The notes under the pieces: model-generated
Seen by the model: the letters and a program-made list of their open reading frames with translations, nothing else
Told to the model about the DNA's origin: nothing
Database searches by the model: none
Assembly (NCBI GenBank): GCA_029288195.1
Contig: JARFPR010000205.1
Location: 1-9,983 of the forward strand
Length of the DNA stretch: 9,983 nt
Direction of reading: 5' to 3'
From: Gammaproteobacteria bacterium
Lineage (GTDB): Bacteria > Pseudomonadota > Gammaproteobacteria > GCA-001735895
Part shown: one piece after another, positions 6,572 to 9,983 of the stretch
How the letters are laid out: each line of letters starts with the position of its first letter
Numbering within the stretch: position 1 is the stretch's first letter
Made by a program: the position numbers and the translations under genes

Positions 6572-7747
6572 ATGGGTTCAATCTCATCTGCCAGGCGTCT
6601 TTTTTTAAAGCGGGTTTCCCGTTATGGGCTCTCGCTTGCCCTGCTGACAGGCGCCAAACCGGTATTCGCTAAATCTATTCGAACCCTTACCGGCATCCGT
6701 ATTTCACAATCAGCAGAAGATCATACCCGGGTAGTTTTCGATATTACCGGGGACTTCGAGCATAATTTATTTACCCTGGCTGATCCGCCACGTGTAGTCG
6801 TGGATTTAAACGATACCCGCAGAAGCAAAGCGATCGATATCAGCACCCGGCAGACGAGCCTGATGAGTGGAATCCGTTCTGCGAGCAAAAACGGTGGACG
6901 TTTGCGCGTTGTTATCGATCTGCAGAGTAAAGCTCGCCCGCGCAGCTTCGAACTTAAACCTGACGGCAAATCCGGTCATAGGCTCGTGGTGGATCTGCAT
7001 GCCACCAATCTCAGCCCAACCCCGATCAAGACCAGCCAGGAAAAACGTAACCAGCGTAAGCAAAAGTTCGTCATCGCACTCGATCCCGGTCACGGGGGGC
7101 GTGATCCCGGTGCAATTGGCAAGCGGGGTACGCGCGAAAAAGACGTAGCGCTTTCCGTGGCCAAGAAAATGAAAACCTTAATCAATCGTGAATCTGGCTA
7201 TCGCGCGGTACTGACGCGTGACGCGGACCGCTTTGTGAGCCTGCGCAATCGTGTTAAGAAAGCGCGTGCGGCAGAAGCGGATATCTTTATCTCGTTACAT
7301 GCCGATTCGTTCCATAAACCGAATGTCAAAGGAGCCTCGGTTTATGCGCTTTCCCTGCGAGGTGCGAGTTCGGAGGCGGCACGCTGGATCGCCAAGAAGG
7401 AGAATTCATCCGACCTTATCGGCGGAATCAGTCTCGACGACAAGGACGACCTGATCGCATCCGTGCTGCTGGACCTGTCACAAACCGCAACGATACAGGA
7501 TAGCCTGGAGCTTGGATCAGACGTACTTGGTCACATTGGCAAGGTTTCCAGGCTGAATAATAAAAAGGTGCAACAGGCTGGGTTCGCTGTGTTAAAGGCG
7601 CCAGACATGCCCTCGATCCTGATTGAAACCGCGTTTCTGTCAAACCCGAGCGAAGAAAAGAAATTACGCAACCCGAAACACCAGCACAAACTCGCCAAGG
7701 CAGTTTTCTCCGGAATTAAAAAGCACCTCAACAACCGCCAGTCCTAG
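6572..7747 (+). CDS. N-acetylmuramoyl-L-alanine amidase, AmiB/AmiC type, Tat-exported
   Basis: This is a 391-residue zinc amidase of the Amidase_3 family that cleaves the bond between N-acetylmuramic acid and the stem peptide, splitting septal peptidoglycan during cell separation in the periplasm. The N-terminus carries a twin-arginine signal: ARRLFLK at about 7-13, a hydrophobic segment, and VFA followed by KS, suggesting cleavage after residue 33. An AMIN domain (about 38-145) should direct it to the septum or peptidoglycan. After a basic linker, the catalytic domain has DPGHGGRDPG with zinc histidine 174, TREKDV with glutamate 189, SLHADS with histidine 243, and LIETAFLSN with catalytic glutamate 352. 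The segment from about 279 to 325 matches the place of the autoinhibitory helix that EnvC- or NlpD-like activators displace. There is no C-terminal LysM domain. By gene order it is the amiB counterpart, but the Tat signal recalls AmiA and AmiC. ATG 6572 is preferred because an upstream TTG frame start at 6512 is part of the promoter. Confidence 0.95.
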   Translation: MGSISSARRLFLKRVSRYGLSLALLTGAKPVFAKSIRTLTGIRISQSAEDHTRVVFDITGDFEHNLFTLADPPRVVVDLNDTRRSKAIDISTRQTSLMSGIRSASKNGGRLRVVIDLQSKARPRSFELKPDGKSGHRLVVDLHATNLSPTPIKTSQEKRNQRKQKFVIALDPGHGGRDPGAIGKRGTREKDVALSVAKKMKTLINRESGYRAVLTRDADRFVSLRNRVKKARAAEADIFISLHADSFHKPNVKGASVYALSLRGASSEAARWIAKKENSSDLIGGISLDDKDDLIASVLLDLSQTATIQDSLELGSDVLGHIGKVSRLNNKKVQQAGFAVLKAPDMPSILIETAFLSNPSEEKKLRNPKHQHKLAKAVFSGIKKHLNNRQS

Positions 7748-7753
7748 GCGGTT
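7733..7753. terminator. Hairpin over the convergent stop codons, possible bidirectional terminator
   Basis: AACCGCC at 7733-7739 and GGCGGTT at 7747-7753 form a perfect seven-base-pair, GC-rich stem with a seven-base loop. It contains the amidase TAG (7745-7747) and all but the last base of the hydrolase stop codon (7752-7754). T runs occur on both sides (7768-7772 on the plus strand, and a TTTTT after an offset on the minus strand) but not immediately after the stem, so termination efficiency is uncertain. Confidence 0.45.
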
Positions 7754-8519
7754 AATCCGAAATAAATTTTTCCACGATGGCCCGGTAGTCAGGGAAGTCG
7801 ATAACGTCATTGTGAGCAGCACCTGCGATCATTTGATACTCAACCCGTGCTCGATTAAAACTTTGCTTTAGAGTCAGGGTATGAGGTAACTCAATCTCGC
7901 GATCGTTTTCGGCACTGGCAATCAGCACTGGAATCTCGATATCACCCGCCCGGGCAGCCGAGTCAAAGCGATCTTTGATGAGGTAGCGTACCGGAAACAG
8001 GGGGTATAGCTTCTGCCCGACTGCGACGATGCTGTCGTAGGGGGTCAGCAAGATCAGTTTATCCAGCGGACGACTGGCGGCCAGATATACGGCAACGCCA
8101 CTGCCGAGACTGCGCCCGTAAGCAATAATTGAATCGTGGCTTTTTATCAGCTGGTCGTAAATCGTCAGCGCATCAGAAAATAATCCGCTTTCACTGGGAT
8201 TTCCCTGGCTTTTGCCGTAACCCCGGTAGTTGACCAGGTAAACGCTGTAATCATTGAACACGTCTTCGAAATAAGCCTGGCGATGCGTAATCATTTCAGA
8301 GTTACCGCCGAAGTAAATTACCGCCCTGGACTTACCCGGATGCAAGATCCAGCCATGCAGCCTGGTTCCGTCGTTATCAAAGCTGATTTCATCGGCACAA
8401 AAAACGGGATCGACAGCCACTGGATGATAGAGCAGCCTGCGCTGATAAATGTACAGATAGGCTGCAACCAGTAAATAAATGCTGAACAGTACGAGGATGA
8501 TAGAGGCGATTACATTCAT
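7752..8519 (-). CDS. Membrane-anchored alpha/beta hydrolase (BEM46/ABHD-like)
   Basis: This 255-residue protein starts with a single hydrophobic segment (about residues 3-24) followed by QRR, without a signal-peptidase site, so it is probably anchored in the cytoplasmic membrane. The rest is an alpha/beta hydrolase fold: YFGGNSE at 69-75 is the oxyanion-hole loop, NYRGYGKSQG follows at 98-106, and GRSLG at 135-139 is the nucleophile elbow with serine 137. Aspartate 206 (in AENDREIE) and histidine 236 (in GAAHND) complete the triad. It resembles the BEM46/ABHD13 group of esterase- or peptidase-like proteins, including E. coli YfhR; the substrate is unknown. It is convergent with the amidase, four bases apart, and divergent from transaldolase, with 87 bases between the starts. 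No strong Shine-Dalgarno site precedes its ATG. A role tied to its neighbours is not shown. Confidence 0.92.
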   Translation of the reverse strand: MNVIASIILVLFSIYLLVAAYLYIYQRRLLYHPVAVDPVFCADEISFDNDGTRLHGWILHPGKSRAVIYFGGNSEMITHRQAYFEDVFNDYSVYLVNYRGYGKSQGNPSESGLFSDALTIYDQLIKSHDSIIAYGRSLGSGVAVYLAASRPLDKLILLTPYDSIVAVGQKLYPLFPVRYLIKDRFDSAARAGDIEIPVLIASAENDREIELPHTLTLKQSFNRARVEYQMIAGAAHNDVIDFPDYRAIVEKFISD

Positions 8520-8551
8520 ATGGAATTTTCACAATCCGGGAGCGGATTTTC

Positions 8552-8560
8552 TGGTATTCT
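8552..8560 (+). promoter_or_regulatory. Possible extended -10 promoter for tal-mutL
   Basis: TGGTATTCT at 8552-8560 fits an extended -10 element (TG, one base, TATTCT) about 47 bases before the transaldolase ATG. No convincing -35 is present at normal spacing. On the opposite strand a weak TTGAAG (8576-8581) with 17 bases to AATACC (8553-8558) could serve the hydrolase, and would overlap this site. Confidence 0.35.
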
Positions 8561-8606
8561 CTGCCTCCAATTCGACTTCAAATCTAGTTTACTTAAGCAC
8601 CCATCG

Positions 8607-9554
8607 ATGAACAAACTCGAGCAACTGAAATCCATGACCCAGGTCGTGGCCGATACCGGCGACCTGGATGCGATCATCCAGTACCAGCCGCAGGATGCGA
8701 CGACCAATCCTTCGTTATTATTGAAAGCGGCCGATTTGCCGCGTTACCAACCATTACTGGAGGAGGCGCAGCGTTGGGGGCATGGGCAGGGCGGGACCCC
8801 GGCTTCGCGTGCCGCTGCCGCCGGTGATTACCTGGCCGTCAGTATTGGACTCGAGATCCAGAGGAGTGTGCCCGGAAGGGTTTCGACCGAGGTCGACGCG
8901 CGCCTTTCATTTGATTGCGAGGCCACTGTTGCGCGTGCTCGCCGTATTATCGAACTGTACGAAAGTCGCGGCAGCAATCGGAACCGGGTGCTGATAAAGA
9001 TTGCCTCGACCTGGGAAGGTATCCAGGCAGCACGCGAACTCGAGGCCGATGGGATTAACTGTAACCTGACCCTTTTATTCAGTTTCACGCAGGCCGTTGC
9101 CTGTGCCGAGAGTGGCGTATTCCTGGTGTCACCATTTGTCGGTCGAATTCTCGACTGGCACCTGGCAGCGAGCGGAAAGTCCTCGATTCCGGCTGAGCAG
9201 GATCCGGGTGTGCATTCAGTCACCCAGATTTATAACTATTACAAGCATCATGGATATGAAACCGTGGTGATGGGAGCCAGTTTTCGTAACACGGGTGAAA
9301 TCGAACAGCTCGCCGGTTGCGATCGCCTGACCATCAGCCCCCATTTAATGCAGGCATTGGCCGAGGACGAGACTCGACTGGTGCGTAAACTGGAGCCTGG
9401 CCGGGCTGGTGATGTCGGCAAAAAACTCAGCCTGGATGAAAAAACTTTTCGTTGGATGATGAACGAAGATGCCATGGCGACCGAAAAGCTGGCCGAGGGA
9501 ATTCGTTTGTTCACACGTGACCAGGAGAAGCTGGAATCACGGCTGGTAGCCTGA
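8607..9554 (+). CDS. tal: Transaldolase
   Basis: Transaldolase moves a three-carbon dihydroxyacetone unit between sedoheptulose 7-phosphate and glyceraldehyde 3-phosphate in the non-oxidative pentose phosphate pathway, in the cytoplasm. The protein is 315 residues, nearly the length of E. coli TalB (317). The Schiff-base lysine is residue 131 in VLIKIASTWEGI. Aspartate 16 in VADTGD and glutamate 95 in STEVDAR match the TalB catalytic aspartate 17 and glutamate 96, with an offset of one. DATTNPSLLLKA at 30-41, CNLTLLFSF at 152-160 and SPFVGRILDW further on are class signatures. The frame is open upstream to 8520, where an ATG directly abuts the divergent hydrolase start, but homology starts at ATG 8607. 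No Shine-Dalgarno site is evident there. mutL begins seven bases after the stop, so the two are probably co-transcribed, an unusual pairing for tal. Confidence 0.96.
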   Translation: MNKLEQLKSMTQVVADTGDLDAIIQYQPQDATTNPSLLLKAADLPRYQPLLEEAQRWGHGQGGTPASRAAAAGDYLAVSIGLEIQRSVPGRVSTEVDARLSFDCEATVARARRIIELYESRGSNRNRVLIKIASTWEGIQAARELEADGINCNLTLLFSFTQAVACAESGVFLVSPFVGRILDWHLAASGKSSIPAEQDPGVHSVTQIYNYYKHHGYETVVMGASFRNTGEIEQLAGCDRLTISPHLMQALAEDETRLVRKLEPGRAGDVGKKLSLDEKTFRWMMNEDAMATEKLAEGIRLFTRDQEKLESRLVA

Positions 9555-9561
9555 CATCGCA

Positions 9562-9983
9562 TTGCCGCAGATCCATACCTTACCGTCTCACCTGATTAAC
9601 CAGATTGCTGCTGGCGAAGTGGTAGAACGCCCGGCGTCGGTGGTCAAGGAATTAGTTGAAAACAGCCTTGATGCGGGTGCCGGTGCAATTACGATCGAAG
9701 TCGATGCGGGTGGTACCAGGATGATTCGGGTCACCGATGATGGCTGCGGCATTGAGCGCGAACAACTCGCGAGTGCCCTGTCGCGCCATGCCACCAGCAA
9801 GATAAGCAGCCTGCAAGATCTGGAGAGCATCGATTCGCTAGGATTTCGCGGCGAAGCCCTGCCCAGTATTGCTTCTGTGTCGCGCTTGAGCCTGGCCTCA
9901 CATCTGCAGGAGGCCGAGACAGGCTGGAGGCTGCAGGCGCGCGCAGACGCGGACCCGGCACCCGATCCCTTGCCGCAGGGTAC
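9562..9983 (+). CDS. mutL: DNA mismatch repair protein MutL, N-terminal part (3' end outside window)
   Basis: The first 140 codons of MutL are present. MutL is the GHKL-family ATPase that links MutS bound at a mismatch to the downstream strand-removal machinery. The ATP-binding motifs are clear: INQIAAGEVVERPASVVKEL near the start, ELVENSLDAGA with the catalytic glutamate and magnesium-binding asparagine, DDGCGI as motif II, and SRHATSKI leading to GFRGEALPSI. The frame has a stop at 9547-9549 and no ATG or GTG before the conserved region. The only usual start is TTG at 9562, giving MPQIHTLPSHLINQ, which aligns well with other MutL N-termini that begin with MPI. It starts seven bases after the transaldolase stop. 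In E. coli mutL directly follows amiB; here the hydrolase and tal lie between them. Confidence 0.95.
   Translation, partial: MPQIHTLPSHLINQIAAGEVVERPASVVKELVENSLDAGAGAITIEVDAGGTRMIRVTDDGCGIEREQLASALSRHATSKISSLQDLESIDSLGFRGEALPSIASVSRLSLASHLQEAETGWRLQARADADPAPDPLPQG

Noticed and set aside
8520..8606. Transaldolase starting at ATG 8520
   Set aside because: The extra 29 residues have no counterpart in transaldolases and the ATG touches the divergent hydrolase start, leaving no room for promoters.
1..9983. Mobile element, CRISPR array, defence system or RNA gene
   Set aside because: No transposase, integrase, regularly spaced direct repeats, tRNA cloverleaf or rRNA sequence was seen; nearly all of the window is covered by recognisable metabolic and housekeeping genes.

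Overview
The window looks like a stretch of a gammaproteobacterial chromosome. Three of its genes lie in a conserved gammaproteobacterial order: nnr (NAD(P)HX epimerase/dehydratase), tsaE (tRNA t6A ATPase) and an AmiB/AmiC-type N-acetylmuramoyl-L-alanine amidase. mutL follows further along. In E. coli these are contiguous as nnr-tsaE-amiB-mutL. GC is moderate, close to 50% by eye. Protein style suggests an environmental, possibly marine, gammaproteobacterium, but I cannot name a genus.

Layout, left to right. Positions 1-471 (+) hold the C-terminal part of a major facilitator transporter cut by the window edge. Convergent to it, 528-1397 (-) encodes a fumarylacetoacetate hydrolase-family enzyme. 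A 159-base gap with an imperfect palindrome separates this from 1557-4382 (-), a full-length phosphoenolpyruvate carboxylase (ppc) with its own extended -10 promoter. Across a 148-base divergent gap lies the rightward group nnr (4531-5988) and tsaE (about 5996-6439), then an AT-rich gap with a good sigma70-type promoter, and the amidase (6572-7747) with a Tat-type signal peptide. A membrane-anchored alpha/beta hydrolase (7752-8519, -) is convergent with the amidase. Only four bases separate the two genes, and a hairpin overlaps both stop codons. Transaldolase (8607-9554, +) diverges from the hydrolase, and mutL (9562 to the edge, +) starts seven bases after the transaldolase stop, from a TTG codon.

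Together the genes are mostly housekeeping: anaplerosis (ppc), pentose phosphate metabolism (tal), repair of damaged nicotinamide cofactors (nnr), tRNA modification (tsaE), septal peptidoglycan splitting (amidase) and mismatch repair (mutL). The two-gene hydrolase/tal insertion between the amidase and mutL, and ppc in place of the usual upstream neighbour, are lineage-specific rearrangements of the order.

I found no mobile element, CRISPR array, tRNA or rRNA, and no convincing new system. The points worth checking are regulatory sites, non-ATG starts, a substitution in a conserved Nnr motif, and the gene-order changes. No gene-free stretch exceeds 300 bases.
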